Shown: positions 23,041 to 35,300 of the stretch, one piece after another | How the letters are laid out: each line of letters begins with the position of its first letter | Numbering within the stretch: the first letter of the stretch is position 1 | Source: Timema cristinae | Taxonomy: Eukaryota; Arthropoda; Insecta; Phasmatodea; Timematidae | DNA length: 64,000 bases | Assembly: GCA_039000515.1 (NCBI GenBank) | Contig: JBCFYV010009882.1 | Location: 50,541,801 to 50,605,800 of the forward strand | Direction: 5' to 3' | Notes under the pieces: model-generated | Databases searched by the model: none | Told to the model about the DNA's origin: nothing | What the model saw: only the letters and a program-made list of their open reading frames with translations | Program-made: the position numbers and the translations under genes

Positions 23041-26000
23041 GTACCATTTCCACTATTTATTCTATTTTTGTTTTACAAAAATACTGTAAAATCTGAAAAA
23101 AAAGTAAATTTACTCATTTATTTATAATTTGTTTAAATGTAATATAAACTTTATTTATTTAACTAAGAAAGAACATTTATATACATCATTAGAAGTTTTT
23201 AACATAATTATTGTTATAATAAAATATATTTCTTAATTCTTGTATTATCTAACATATAGTGAGGCCACATTAATGTTTTCTAATTTGGTGAGCCAAGCTG
23301 CACATTGAGGTAGATGTTTATATTGTATGTATGAAAACTCTAAAATACAACATTTTTGTTCTATAAATATAAAAGTAATTATAAATACTCATATTACAAA
23401 TACATCCTATCATAGAAAATCCACACAGAAGCAGAATATTTTAATACAGCCCACTCAAATTTACAAAATTAAAATATAATTGTAAAATAATGTTTTCAGA
23501 GATATATTATATTAAAATCATTTAGGCATTAATGCAACAATTGATATTTGTGGTAAATAAAATGTTAGATCTCGATATAAATAGACTGTAGATAAAATAT
23601 TTATTTTTTGATAAAAATTGTAACAATTCAACTCTTATTTAAGTATTGTGTTACAACAAATAGAAACATATTGGCTAAAATGTGTGCATACCTACCAAAC
23701 CATAGATAGTAATTTGAAAATATAATTTAGTTTCTATAAGCAATATTTTTCACGCTTTTGTATCTTTAAATATTTGCTCGTGGTCACAATATAGTTGTTT
23801 AATTAGCCGCTCAAACATACCAATGTCTTAGGTTTTGGAAACTATATTTCTCTGGCTGAGCCAGCGTTTTTTGATTATTAGAAAATGTTGCGAATGTTAA
23901 TTCTTATTTAAAAAAACATAAGTGACTAAAATTCTTTTTTAAATTTTCAAATAGTCAAATTTGCCAAAATATTTATTTCGGTTTAGTTTCACACATGTGT
24001 TATTAATTTCAAAATGTTGTGATGAACTTAAATATATTTTTATAGACATTTTAATGTTATAAGTAAAAGTTCATAAAATATACACCTCACAAAATGTTGA
24101 CGTCTATAATAACTGATAACGAATTATATTTTTCAGGCTTTTTTTATTTGTCTAAGCAAAGAGATAATTGTCATTGCCAGGGCCCGGATTTTGATGACGT
24201 GTCATCTTTTTTTTTGGTCCATTAGAGACAATGCTCAGTTGTACATAAACTCTGTTCATGATACCCTGGTTGTATAAATGTATATTTTATATGTCGTTTT
24301 TTGGTCATTTTTGCCTATAATTTTATATTATTTTTCTCGCTTTTTTTAATAACTCATTTTTAAGTATATTTTTTAAAGAAAACTTTAAATTGTTTGAAAA
24401 TTACTTTAGAAGGTTGTATATATGAATTATCGCTGCTTTGATAATTAGTGAATATTCAAACATCAGATATTTTATCACACAATTGTTGACTGAAGAAGAT
24501 AATGTATGAGTCCAAATGAACCTTGTGCCCCTCTACTTGCGTGATTATAAAATTCTGAAAAGGGTTGCAGGGGGATGGGAGAGCAATTTTTAGAGTTCAA
24601 ATGAACTTTGTAATGTTTTTACATTCCTGGTGAGTCACTCACTATACCATGTCTGGAAAGGGCTGCAGGGTTTTGGGGAGCTATTATTTTTAAAGCAGGT
24701 ATTTGTATTTACATGTTAAATAGAATACAAAATCTTAGCTATCAACATATTTTAAATGCATAGTTTTTATTTATAAAGTGCACATTGTATTTATTCGTTT
24801 GCAATCATTTTATGTGTATTTAGAATGCTTTGAACCAAACCAACTAAAGCGAGTCTTTTGAGGCAAATTATAACTGAATTCGGAGAGGATATTTTTTCTA
24901 TAGATAGTGAAATACTTAATCAAGAAAAATCCTCAACATTTTATAAAGATTTATGTGACGTTCTGGTATCTGCGAACATTCCTCTGTAGAAACTGAGGAA
25001 TGTTAAACTAAAGGATTTCCCGGGACTGTATATGGGTCATTTTATTCCAGACGAGTCCACACCAAGGAAAAACTGGAAATGGACAGACCAGGAGAGATAA
25101 TTTTGCTTACGTCTGAAATGTAAATCCTAACTCTTGTAATGAATACATCATATTATGGAATTTCAATAATATTTTTAAGTTATTTTTTGGCAATTTTAAG
25201 GTAATCAAAATCCGGCCCCTGTTCATTGCATTAATGAAGTTATTATTTAGAGAAAACATACCCACATTTGTGTGGAGGATGGGAAATTATTTAAGGAAAA
25301 TCATGTTAATTACAACTGGTCCTGAATTCGAACTCCTATTTCCCCATTCACTATTTAGCTATTCTTTTACAATAGTGACACCATAGATCATGGAACCACC
25401 AGTGCAATTAATTTTAGTAACCCCATATGACATTTAGCTTTAAATATGCTTTTTCATTTAAATGTGGTTCTTATACTGCTGTATTTGTTCAAATTTATAT
25501 TTGGTTTGTAAAATGATGTCTTTTAAAGTGCTAATTGGATGGGGGAAATACTACTCAATTTCTTCCGACTCATTGCTATTAACTTCCTCATTAACATGCG
25601 GCGTATAACACTAATGGTTAGTGAGACTCTGTTACAAAAATCCCATTTACATCAACATGAAAATGATCAATAAGACAGCATGTTGGTGAATGTAAAATGT
25701 AGTCCTTAATACATTTGAAAACTAAGTGAAGGATAACCACATTTTGTGGGCAGTTGCATACATTATTAGGCTAGAAAGAAATTCAAAGTAAATAGTAAAA
25801 CAAAATAGTGTGCTAAATTTTCATTTGTTACTCCTAAATTTAAATTGTCCCAGGTAATGGCTGCTGTCTTTTTTTCCCCCCTCAATTTACACTAATTAAA
25901 ACAATATCAATATAATTAGATGAGGACAAAAACGATTCCAGTAGTAGATTGCAGTGAGAATTGATATTTTTAAGACTTTTACTTATACATTATTCAGGGA

Positions 26001-26543
26001 ATAAATTATTATCTTGGACAAGGTGTGATAAGCAGTCGGTATTGATGTGTCATTAATGGTTGAGTGCTTTTAATGATTGTTTGACAAATTTTTTTTGTTA
26101 CATTGTTTGTCTGGGCGATCTGATTATTAAAATGAAAATTAAATTAAACAATAGTGAATGTATTTCCAGAGTCTACATACTTACAGTTTTCTGATAAGTG
26201 TGTAGGCCTTGCCCTTCGACTCTTCTTTCAATGTTGAATTTATGTATAAATAAGTAATATATGTTTGCCAATACAGAAAAGAGGAATAGAAGCAAATTAA
26301 AGAAAACAAATACAATCTGACTCTTACACGGAAAAGAATAACACATTTCACTTATAGACAAAGAGAATGCATACCTCTTGAAGAAAATCCATCAATATTG
26401 CCTAATCGTTCAACTTCTTTTTAATTCTATTGAAAATCATCAGGAGGGAGTGTGAAATGCAGAACTCAACTTCATAAAAGAAGAAACAAAACAAAAATAG
26501 GAAGAAAAGTTTATTGATAAAAAGTTATAGAACACATAAGCGC
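23041..26543. other. AT-rich intronic DNA with the reversed MITE and SINE relic
   Basis: No further exon was recognised. It holds the MITE at 24178-25221 and the reversed SINE relic at about 25230-25405. The 26173-26361 minus frame mirrors 2470-2658 and is not supported as coding. Confidence 0.5.
24178..25221. mobile_element. non-autonomous hAT element (right copy)
   Basis: Begins CAGGGCCCGGATTTTGATGA and ends AATCCGGCCCCTG. It is the mirror of 3610-4654, with 8-bp flanks GTCATTGC and TTCATTGC. No coding content. Confidence 0.8.
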
Positions 26544-26643
26544 NNNNNNNNNNNNNNNNNNNNNNNNNNNNNNNNNNNNNNNNNNNNNNNNNNNNNNNNN
26601 NNNNNNNNNNNNNNNNNNNNNNNNNNNNNNNNNNNNNNNNNNN
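26544..26643. other. assembly gap (100 N)
   Basis: A second run of 100 N. It coincides exactly with the outer end of the right arm. Confidence 0.99.
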
Positions 26644-26742
26644 TACTTATTCTAAATTCACCCTTAATAGCTCCTAACACATAGGCGTAATTAGTATATG
26701 CGTATAAATTACCCGAACTAGAAATGAGACGCAGTGATTAAA
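26644..26742 (+). repeat. 3' end of a SINE, family 1 tail
   Basis: Shows TCTAAATTCACCC, GGCGTAATTAGTATATGCGT and an eroded CCGAACTAGAAATGAGACGC tail before a short A run. It is truncated on the left by the gap. Confidence 0.7.
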
Positions 26743-28397
26743 AAAAGGCTCCAATAGAGAGACCCGTTATCACCTCTCTTCATTTTCAGCCATGTTTTTA
26801 TAAGCGCTACTAATACAAGTGAAAAATACGTGTCAACACAACTAACATGTTAGTAAGCTAATACCACTAAACTTGCATTAGTCCACTAACATCGTGTCAA
26901 CGGGCCTTTAGCGAGCTCTTAGAGGACTTTTGTGTACCCCCCCCCCCCCCTCACCTTCACCTTCCGGTGGAATACAACAAATTTTCATTCTCTCAACAAC
27001 TCGTTCTCCTTACTGAGGCTTACTCCCTCAAAAGCAGCAACAAAATTAATAATCAATCTGTTGTTCTGTCCAGTGACAGCTTGGAATAGGAAATGAGTAG
27101 AGGAGGGCATGTAATTAGTAACAGAGAGGAGAGTCATTGATATGTATCACCCTGGCCACCCAACCTTTAGCCACCTGGTTTTTGAAAGCGCCCATCGTTT
27201 GTGCTATGTTAATACTGGTTAGTGCTCGATTTTCATCGTAATTAAACAACTTGATTTACCTCTTTTCTTGACTTTTGTAAAGAAACCAGTATTTACCACC
27301 TGCAAACGCCATGTTGTTTACCCTGATGAATAATTATAACGTCGCCTCTATATTTACTGGACTGTTGTGAAGAAGCCTGTGTTTACCACATACAATATCC
27401 AATATATTTTCCCTTGTGAGGTGGAATCAAGTCTGCGCCGTATTTATTGTGAATACAGCATTTTTAACACTATTTTGGTCACACTACTTAATTATACCCT
27501 TAGACCATTAATATTTGCTAATCTAGCTTGGGCATATAAAGTTTTTTTTAACCTAAATAAGCAATCTTATTTCAATTAAACTTTATGTAGGTTGGAGACT
27601 GATCCAACTTAAAATTGGCTTTTGATCTTATGTTTGATAAACGAGTTTTAAGGGGAATGATTAATTGGATTAGTTGATAGAAAACCAATTTATCGTTAAG
27701 AATAGTAGTTTCCGACAATGTTTTAAATTCGAAAAATAGAATTAATACCAAGCATTTAAAGTTTTAAATGACATTATTAATTTAATTGGTTTCTGGAATT
27801 TTTTAACTGTTGAGCTCTAGATTTTTGGTGTGTGACATGTTAACTTGCTACAGATGAGCGTGTAAAGATTGACTGGAGATCGTACATAGGAATTTTGAAC
27901 AACCTAACATTTATTATTACAACGAAACCTGTGTTTTTGAGAGTGTTTATATGTGTTAATTTAATTTTTATCTTGTTGCGTAAATAATATAATTTTTAAA
28001 TTATAAAGGTTTTGTATAATACCATAAACCATTTATTTATAGTTTCAAATATTTTTGTTTGATACGTACGTACTTTAGAAATAAGTTAAGAATGCGTTTT
28101 TATAGGCTATTATAGAAAAAAGTTTTGTTGTTAATTTTTCTAATTTTGTCCTGTTGGCGATCACTATAGTAAGACAAGGTATTTTTCTAATTCTTACTTA
28201 TCTGCATATATTATTTTAATGCAAGACTACTTGTTTTGTGCAAGCAGAGATTTTTGGGGCCAGAAATTCTGACCATCCCTCCACCCTTTCATACTCTGGG
28301 TATTGACCTAGTGTTGCCCATAGAAAAATACGGTCCTTGTTTGGACACTTTTAATATTTACTTCGGCTTTCTACAATATTCGTATTGATTTTATGAT
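26743..28397. other. unassigned sequence upstream of the retrotransposon nest
   Basis: No gene recognised. It includes a MITE-like terminus (CATCGTGTCAACGGGCC at about 26892-26908), a C homopolymer at 26938-26951, and the short frame at 27367-27579, which lacks any motif. The last bases before the old LTR are ATGAT. Confidence 0.45.
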
Positions 28398-28650
28398 TGT
28401 CATATTGTTTCAATAGATGGACCTGTTAGTTATTGTTTCAAAAAATGGCTTCTTATATGTCTATGCCTCTAATAATGTTTGTCTATGTTTTTTTAAATTG
28501 TATGTTCTTTGTCTTCTTTATTTTGTTAATTATCGGCATTTTTGTGGCTCCGCTAAAAATGACAAATTAAATAGTGTTCATGCACAACGCATCTTTATCT
28601 TTACTTAAATATTAAGTCCAATTTATTTACGTCGAGTAGACGATGTGATA
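28398..28650 (+). repeat. 5' LTR of the old BEL/Pao element
   Basis: A 253-bp repeat starting TGTCATATTG and ending GTGATA, where the 3' copy has GTGACA. Small frames inside it (such as 28417-28608) are not genes. Confidence 0.9.
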
Positions 28651-28653
28651 TTA

Positions 28654-28670
28654 TGGCGACCGTGACAGGA
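28654..28670 (+). other. primer binding site, tRNA-Arg type
   Basis: TGGCGACCGTGACAGGA lies 3 bases after the LTR. It is complementary to the 3' end (with CCA) of an arthropod tRNA-Arg(UCG) as I recall it, a primer used by BEL/Pao elements. Confidence 0.85.
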
Positions 28671-28693
28671 CGTATAGATGGAGATAAATAGTT

Positions 28694-29661
28694 GCTGTTT
28701 AAAAGGAAAAGGGCCGCCATTAGAGCTTCTTTCACGAAGATTGTGAAGACTACAACATAATCTGTTTTCAGTTGATGGTGAGGACTTAGTGGCCATTGAT
28801 ACAAATCACCAGCTGTTGCAAGGAAAATCAACTGAAATTGCAAACCTAGATGAGCAAATATTGAATAGCCTGCTTGAAAGTGATGCATCAGAAAATTAAT
28901 TGAGTGCCGAAATAGCTAGTGCGGATGAATACAAAGCTAATTGGGCAACTATAAGTATTCATTTTGGCAGATTTAAGTTGGTACATGATACCGATGCAGA
29001 GTCTGCAGCCAGTACTCAAACCGATTATAGAGGTAGACATTGTTCAAAAAGTAAGTGCAAACTCCCCAAGATCGAATTTGAAAAAATATGGGTGTGACAT
29101 AACAGAATGGTTGAGTTTTTGGAGCCAATTCGCTAAAATTGATGACAATGAGGATTTAGATGCAGCCGACAAATTCCAGTATTTGATTAAGGCCACTTTA
29201 ACTGGTTCAAGGGCTCTAGAAGTGGTCAAAAGTTTTCCTCAGACTCGAGAAAATTATCCTAAGGCTATACAAAGTTTGAGATCTCGTTTCGGACGCGATG
29301 ATTTATTGGTTGAAGTTTATGTGCGGGAACTATTGAAGCTGACTCTTCAGAGTTTGTCGGATGGGATGCTGTTATCGACTATGTATGACCGTTTGGAAAC
29401 TCAGCTGAGAGGACTCGAGACTTTGGGAGCCACTTCTGATAAGTATACGGCAATGTTATACACTATGGTTGAATCTTGTTTGACGGAAGATTTACTCCGT
29501 ACTTGGTAACGTAGTGGTTCTTCAGGTCAAGGTGAGGGGCGGTTGCAGAGCCTAATGGACTTTCTCCGGAAGGAAGTCGAACAAGAAGAGCGCGTCTTGC
29601 TGTAAAAGGTTTTAATATCAGTGGTGGAGAGGAAGTTGTAAAAGGTAAGAGGAGGAATATC
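28694..29661 (+). pseudogene. gag of the old BEL/Pao element, 5' part
   Basis: Pieces in order: LFKRKRAAIRASFTKI; then, after a frame change, IANLDEQILNSLLES with a stop; ASADEYKANW; and a longer frame with WLSFWSQFAKI, ADKFQYLIKATLTGSRALEV and YPKAIQSLRSRFGRDDLLV. These are the capsid-like helices of BEL/Pao Gag (DUF1759-type). At least three breaks precede 29509. The coding stretch is then cut at 29667 by the younger retrotransposon and resumes at 36614. Confidence 0.85.
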
Positions 29662-29666
29662 CCCGG

Positions 29667-30290
29667 TGTTGCATATTTCATGATTCACTAGTTTGTTGCA
29701 TATTTCATTATTTGCTAGTTTCATGTGGTTATTTCCCTCACTATTTCGATTGCAGATTTCTTGGAATTAGCCACCCCTCTTCCCTCCTAAGCCCAAGCAA
29801 ACCCACACACACACACGTGTCGCTTGCTCGCTCCGTCTAAAACAGTGGTCATTGAATTCCAATCTCTCAACACAGCTCGGTGAACCTCTCTTGCTAAGTT
29901 TCTTTTGGAAATGAACTCAACAAAAACTCTGTGGAAGGTGATTTTAGTGTGTGACTCGTCATAAATAATAAGTTAATGTTCTCTGTGTGTGTTTTTATTT
30001 AATATATATACTATGTACTTATTAAACGCGAGTGTTTAGGGGAGCTCCTCTCGCAAATTAATATTCGTTAAGAGACCATCCTCGGATCAAGAAGATCAAG
30101 ACCATCGCTCCCAGGTATTCTCGGATCTCCAGTCAAGACAACCCTCAAGGTAGGCTCTACACAGTACATCTTTTTATTAAACCAACGTTCAACTCCATTC
30201 TCTGTTTTAGTGTATCTAAAACTGGTCCTCCGGAATGTAATTACTTTTTTATAACTTTTAATTACATTAAACAGACAGATCGCTTATACA
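29667..30290 (+). repeat. 5' LTR of the young BEL/Pao element
   Basis: Starts TG and ends CA, 624 bp. It contains a TATATATACTATG word and an ACACACACACACGTGT segment. Identical to the 3' copy except for one base seen. Confidence 0.95.
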
Positions 30291-30293
30291 TTT

Positions 30294-30310
30294 TGGTCCT
30301 CCGGGCCGGA
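30294..30310 (+). other. primer-binding-site candidate
   Basis: TGGTCCTCCGGGCCGGA starts 3 bases after the LTR, the usual place and TGG start for a tRNA primer site. The tRNA was not identified. A related word (CTGGTCCTCCGGAATG) occurs within the LTR itself. Confidence 0.6.
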
Positions 30311-30631
30311 TTCACAGTGTTCACGCGCTATGGAAATAACATTAATTTTCTTTGTCTTCTTGCAAATTCAGTGTTAAAAAAAACCTCATTGTTGCACTAA
30401 GAAATAATCTCGTGTGTATGTGCATTTTTATCTCTAACAATTCTCAAGTGTTATATAATTAATTTGCTACTCAACTCACATTACTCAAGAGTGATATTGT
30501 TGCATATTAATTTAATTAAATTCAAGTGTTAATTGCTCAGTGACTTTCGATTTGCTATTGTTTTATTGTTGTTAAATTTATTTAAACTAAAATTTATCTT
30601 AACTTTCACGCTCCAACTAATACTCTCAACA

Positions 30632-32395
30632 ATGAAGTTTAGTACATTTCAACGCCAATGCGGCTTAATTAGTAATAGGCTGGCCACAATAAACAATTAC
30701 ATTGACTCGGTCGAAGAACAACAATTGAATGATGCGCAAACTCAAAGATTATTATCTACTCTAAAGGAAGCTAAATTAAAAACCGAAGAATTCAATGTTC
30801 TTCTCGATAATTTTCTAGAATCTGATCCCAAAGACTTTGATGAAACTTTAGTAGCCACTTTACAAGACTCTATATTAGATTTACACACAACAATTGATTG
30901 TCGAATTAGAGTATTAATTCCAGATATTCAAGAACCACTGTTAAAGACCAACGCGACTGTACCTATCACTCCTGTTCCTCACACCCACGCAGTCCGGTTG
31001 CCTAAGTTGAATTTGCCCACTTTTAATGGAAACCTGCAACAATGGATGGTGTTCTCTAACTTGTTTGAAACAACAATACACTCAAATACATCATTGTCTC
31101 ATGTAGAAAAGTTCCAATATTTATTAAGTTCTCTTCAAGGTGATGCGCTCAAGGTCATACAAGGCATCCCCATTTCCAGTGATAATTACCCAATTGCCTG
31201 GAACTTACTTCAAAAAAGATATCATCAGGTTCGCCGACTAGTTTCTCTCCATCTCGACAAGATTTTAGACCTTCCCCATATTTCTCATGGCTCTTTAGAC
31301 AGTCTAAGACATTTCTTGGCTAACTACTCTGAAAATAGCCAAGCTCTTATCGCCCTAGATTATGATATTACGAAGGAAACGCTCTTAATTGCTTCTCTTC
31401 TGCGAAAGCTGGATCACGAAACACGAAAGCGGTTTGAAGATTCTCGTGGAACCAATTCAAGTATGCCAAATGCGCTTGAGTTAATTTTATACTTAGAGAC
31501 AGAATGCCAGCATTTAGAAAATGCAACAGCAGGTTCCAGATTTACTACAAGAAATTCCCAACCCTCATACCACACGCATGCCACTTCAAAACCTCAACTA
31601 TATAGTTCAAGATCCCGATACACTCAACCAACCTCTAGGCATACTGCCTTACTGACTGGCGTGGGCAAAACCCCAAAGAATTGTGTATTTTGCCACCAAA
31701 GCACTCACAGTATATATCAATGCACTCAATTTCAAAATAAGACTTCTCAAGAACGGTTTGACTTTATACGTTCTAATAAATTTTGTTTTAATTGTCTCGG
31801 AAATGCCCACACTTTAAGAGACTGTAAATCGACGCGAACCTGCATACATTGTAGCAAAAGACACCACACATTGCTTCACTTGACCTCCTCCTCAAACCCA
31901 CACTCATCTCAAGGTCACGACGCTCACCAGTCAACAGAATCACCTCATGGAAATCATTCAGGGGATACTACTCCACCTATTCCCTTCATTGGTCTTACAA
32001 GTCAACCAAATACCACAGTGCTTTTAGCAACTACTCTTGTTCAACTCACTACTCCTTTTGGTCCTCCCCAAATAGTGCGAGGGGTACTAGACTCTGCGGC
32101 CCAGTGCAGCTTTATCACCGAGCGCTGTGCTCAGCTTTTGAACGTAACTAGGTCCCACTTGGCACAAGACATAAATGGCATATCTCTTTGTCATGTAAAC
32201 ACCAAGGGAATGACAAAACTAAATCTGTCCGCCATTAATGGCACTGTTCTAGCTCGTTCACATCCAGTAACAATCTTGGACAAGATTACTTCGGATTTGC
32301 CACGTACCTATATTGACCCTAATATCAAACAAAAACTCAAAAACTTTGTTTTAGCTGACCCACGTTTGATATCCCAAGTCCGATTGATATTCTAA
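30632..32395 (+). CDS. gag: Gag and protease of the young BEL/Pao element
   Basis: The ATG at 30632 opens a 587-codon frame; the frame is open upstream but has no earlier ATG. It has a coiled N-terminus, then the capsid-like region with LPKLNLPTFNGNLQQW and FQYLLSSLQGDALKVI. Three zinc knuckles follow: CVFCHQSTHSIYQC, CFNCLGNAHTLRDC and CIHCSKRHH. The aspartic protease has its active site in VLDSAAQCSF (Asp at 32090-32092). Gag packages the element RNA and the protease matures the polyprotein. The frame ends at a TAA at 32393-32395. A one-base loss in the T run near 32365 puts the following pol codons in the next frame, so this copy would not make a full Gag-Pol by plain translation. Confidence 0.93.
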   Translation: MKFSTFQRQCGLISNRLATINNYIDSVEEQQLNDAQTQRLLSTLKEAKLKTEEFNVLLDNFLESDPKDFDETLVATLQDSILDLHTTIDCRIRVLIPDIQEPLLKTNATVPITPVPHTHAVRLPKLNLPTFNGNLQQWMVFSNLFETTIHSNTSLSHVEKFQYLLSSLQGDALKVIQGIPISSDNYPIAWNLLQKRYHQVRRLVSLHLDKILDLPHISHGSLDSLRHFLANYSENSQALIALDYDITKETLLIASLLRKLDHETRKRFEDSRGTNSSMPNALELILYLETECQHLENATAGSRFTTRNSQPSYHTHATSKPQLYSSRSRYTQPTSRHTALLTGVGKTPKNCVFCHQSTHSIYQCTQFQNKTSQERFDFIRSNKFCFNCLGNAHTLRDCKSTRTCIHCSKRHHTLLHLTSSSNPHSSQGHDAHQSTESPHGNHSGDTTPPIPFIGLTSQPNTTVLLATTLVQLTTPFGPPQIVRGVLDSAAQCSFITERCAQLLNVTRSHLAQDINGISLCHVNTKGMTKLNLSAINGTVLARSHPVTILDKITSDLPRTYIDPNIKQKLKNFVLADPRLISQVRLIF

Positions 32396-35300
32396 TTGGA
32401 GCGGACCTCTTTGCTAATGCTCTCACTGGTGATCGCCACACTCTCGGCCCTAACTTGCCTGTGGCACTTGGATCAATATTTGGTTATGTCATTATGGGAA
32501 CAACTCCTTCTTTGCCACTTTCGCTCAACAACAAACAAAATGATTTTGGTGGTCTGGTGACGCTCCTCTCAATCTCAGATCATGACCTTCATGAGTCTTT
32601 ACAACGGTTTTGGCAAGCTGAAGAACCACCCTATGAAGCTGGACCAACTAAAGAAGAAATTATCTCCACTCATTCCCGGGATGACACAGGACGTTATGTC
32701 GTGCGACTTCCGTTCAAAGAATCTCACTCCCGTCTTGGAACGTCAGACATTGCCTCCAATCACAGATTCAACTCACTTGAAAGAAAACTGCAAGCTCAGC
32801 CTCAACTCAAACGCATGTATTCTGAATTCATGCAAGATTATATCGACTCTGGCCATATGATCTTGTGTGACACTCACCCCTCTCCAGACGTGCCACACTA
32901 CTTCTTACCTCATCACGGTGTTTTCAAACCAAATAGTTCCACCACGAAACTTCGGGTAGTGTTCGACGCTAGTGCTCGTACCTCAACTAATGTGTCCCTT
33001 AATGATACGCTCTTGCCTGGACCAAAGCTTCAAAATGACATTTGTGACGTCATTTTCCACTTTCGACGACATTCCTTTGTGTTTTCCTGTGACATTCGTC
33101 AGATGTATCGCCAAATCAGGGTTCATTCTGAGGATCAGAAATATCAACTCATTTATTGGCGTCATGATCCAGCCACTCCACTTTCCATTTACCAGCTAAC
33201 GACCGTCACTTATGGTATGTCGAGCTCACCATTTCTGGCACTAAGAACTCTACGTCAATTGGTCCAAGATGAAGGACATCTCTTTCCTCGTGCTGCATCC
33301 GTCTTACAAAATCAAACTTTTGTGGATGACATCATCGCTGGGTCGGACACGGTCGAAGATGCGCTTAGTTTACAAGCCGAACTCACTACACTACTCTCAA
33401 AAGGGGGCTTTGAACTTAGAAAATGGTCCAGCAATTCACCCCAGCTTCTGAACTCCGTGCCAGAAGAACACAGAGAAAAGCCTTTCTACTTTCACACCCA
33501 AGAACAACCTCATATTAGCATTCTGGGTCTCCAGTGGACGCCAGGCTCTGATACCTTTTCGTACAATATAAACATTGTTGAGACTGTACCCACTAAGCGC
33601 AATGTTCTCTCAACAGTCGCACAAATTTATGACCCATGTGGTTGGCTAACTCCGGTAGTATTTTGGGCGAAATCTCTTCTTCAATATTTATGGACTCTTG
33701 GACTTCAATGGGACTCACCCCTTCCAAGTGAAGTGACTACCCGTTGGAAAACCTTTCTCAAGGAACTACCCTCGCTTCAACAAGTTACGGTGCCACGCTC
33801 TCTCTCACTGTCTCAATCAGTAAATATACAACTTCATGGATTCTCAGATGCCTCAGAACAAGGATACGCCGCCGTTGTGTACCTAAGATGTACTTCTCAG
33901 AATAACGAGGTCAAGGTCACACTTATCTTGGCAAAATCACGTGTTGCACCTCTCAAACGCCTCTCTATACCTCGCCTAGAATTGTGTGGTGCTCATCTTC
34001 TTGCCAAACTCTTGAAATATTGTACCTCTCTTCTCTCTTACCAGTGCCGCATAGACTCAACCACTGCATGGTGCGATTCATCCATTGTCCTGTCATGGAT
34101 CCAAACCCCTCCCTACCGCTTGAAGGTGTATGTTGCAAATCGTATTGCACAAATTCAAGAATGGGCCCCACCTCACATATGGTCTCACATTTCATCGACT
34201 CACAACCCTGCTGATTGTGCTTCTCGTGGTCTCTCACCACCCCAACTCTATGACCACCCTCTTTGGTGGCATGGACCACTCTGGCTTCGCTCCTCATCCC
34301 AGACTTGGCCTTCACCGCAATTTACGCCTGTGCTGGACGCACATCTTCTAGAAGTGAAACCTTCACCTTTCAACGTGCTGATCTCAACTCCGCCTCAAGA
34401 ATGGGAGCTACTCTTCAAGTTCTCATCGTGGACAACACTCACGCACATCACCGCCTACGTACTGCGATTCGTCAACAACTCTAGGGGTAAACCCCGATTA
34501 GCCGGACCTCTTACCCCTGAAGAAATTAGTGAATCTACCATGACAATTTGTAAACAAATTCAAATTGGTCATTTTGCTGAAGATATCTCAGCTCTCCAAA
34601 AGGATAAAAGTTGTAGTCCACGACTTCAGCATCTTTCACCATTTTTAGATGAACATGGTGTAATCCGAGTTGGAGGACGGCTAAGACACTCTAACCTTCC
34701 TCATGATTCTAAACACCCTATTGTTTTGCCCAAGTCTCATCATGTCGTAAATCTGATTATCGATCATTATCATCAGGCCACTCTTCACTCCGGTCCTCAA
34801 CTCCTGCAAGCGACGATTTGCAAGAAATTTTGGATTATGTCCGCTCGCAGCATAATCCGCTCAAGAATTCACAGGTGCATTCGATGCTTCAAATGTAAGC
34901 CAAGACTCATTCCACCTATGATGGGAGATCTACCCGAGACACGTGTCACCCCAGCTCGACCGTTTCTAAAAACTGGAATGGACTATGGAGGTCCTTTCTT
35001 GGTGAAAATACACTCCCTCAGACGCCTCCAGTCTGTTAAGGCATATTTGTGTTTGTTTATTTGTTTTTCTACCAAAGCCGTGCACATCGAAGTTGTCACT
35101 GACTTATCATCGGATGCTTTTATCGCCGCCCTCACTAGATTTGTGTCACGAAGAGGATTGTGTACCGATCTTTATTCTGACTGCGGCACAAACTTTGTTG
35201 GAGCATCTTCTCAACTGACTCGAATAGTTCGTGGTTTTCTCAACCAAACAAAGGCTCAGCAAAACTTGAATCACTTTGCTGCTAAACACTCCATCCGATT

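Larger units (their letters stand above)
16273..26543 (-). repeat. right arm of the ~10.27-kb inverted duplication
   Basis: This is the reverse complement of 2288-12563. It ends exactly at the second N gap, while the left arm continues outward to the window edge. In reverse complement, contig 2 therefore overlaps the end of contig 1 and extends it through the hAT element. Confidence 0.95.

Noticed and set aside
27367..27579. 70-codon frame upstream of the retrotransposon nest, and a nearby 27870-27990 frame after CTACAG
   Set aside because: No motif, and no paired donor or matching partner exon.
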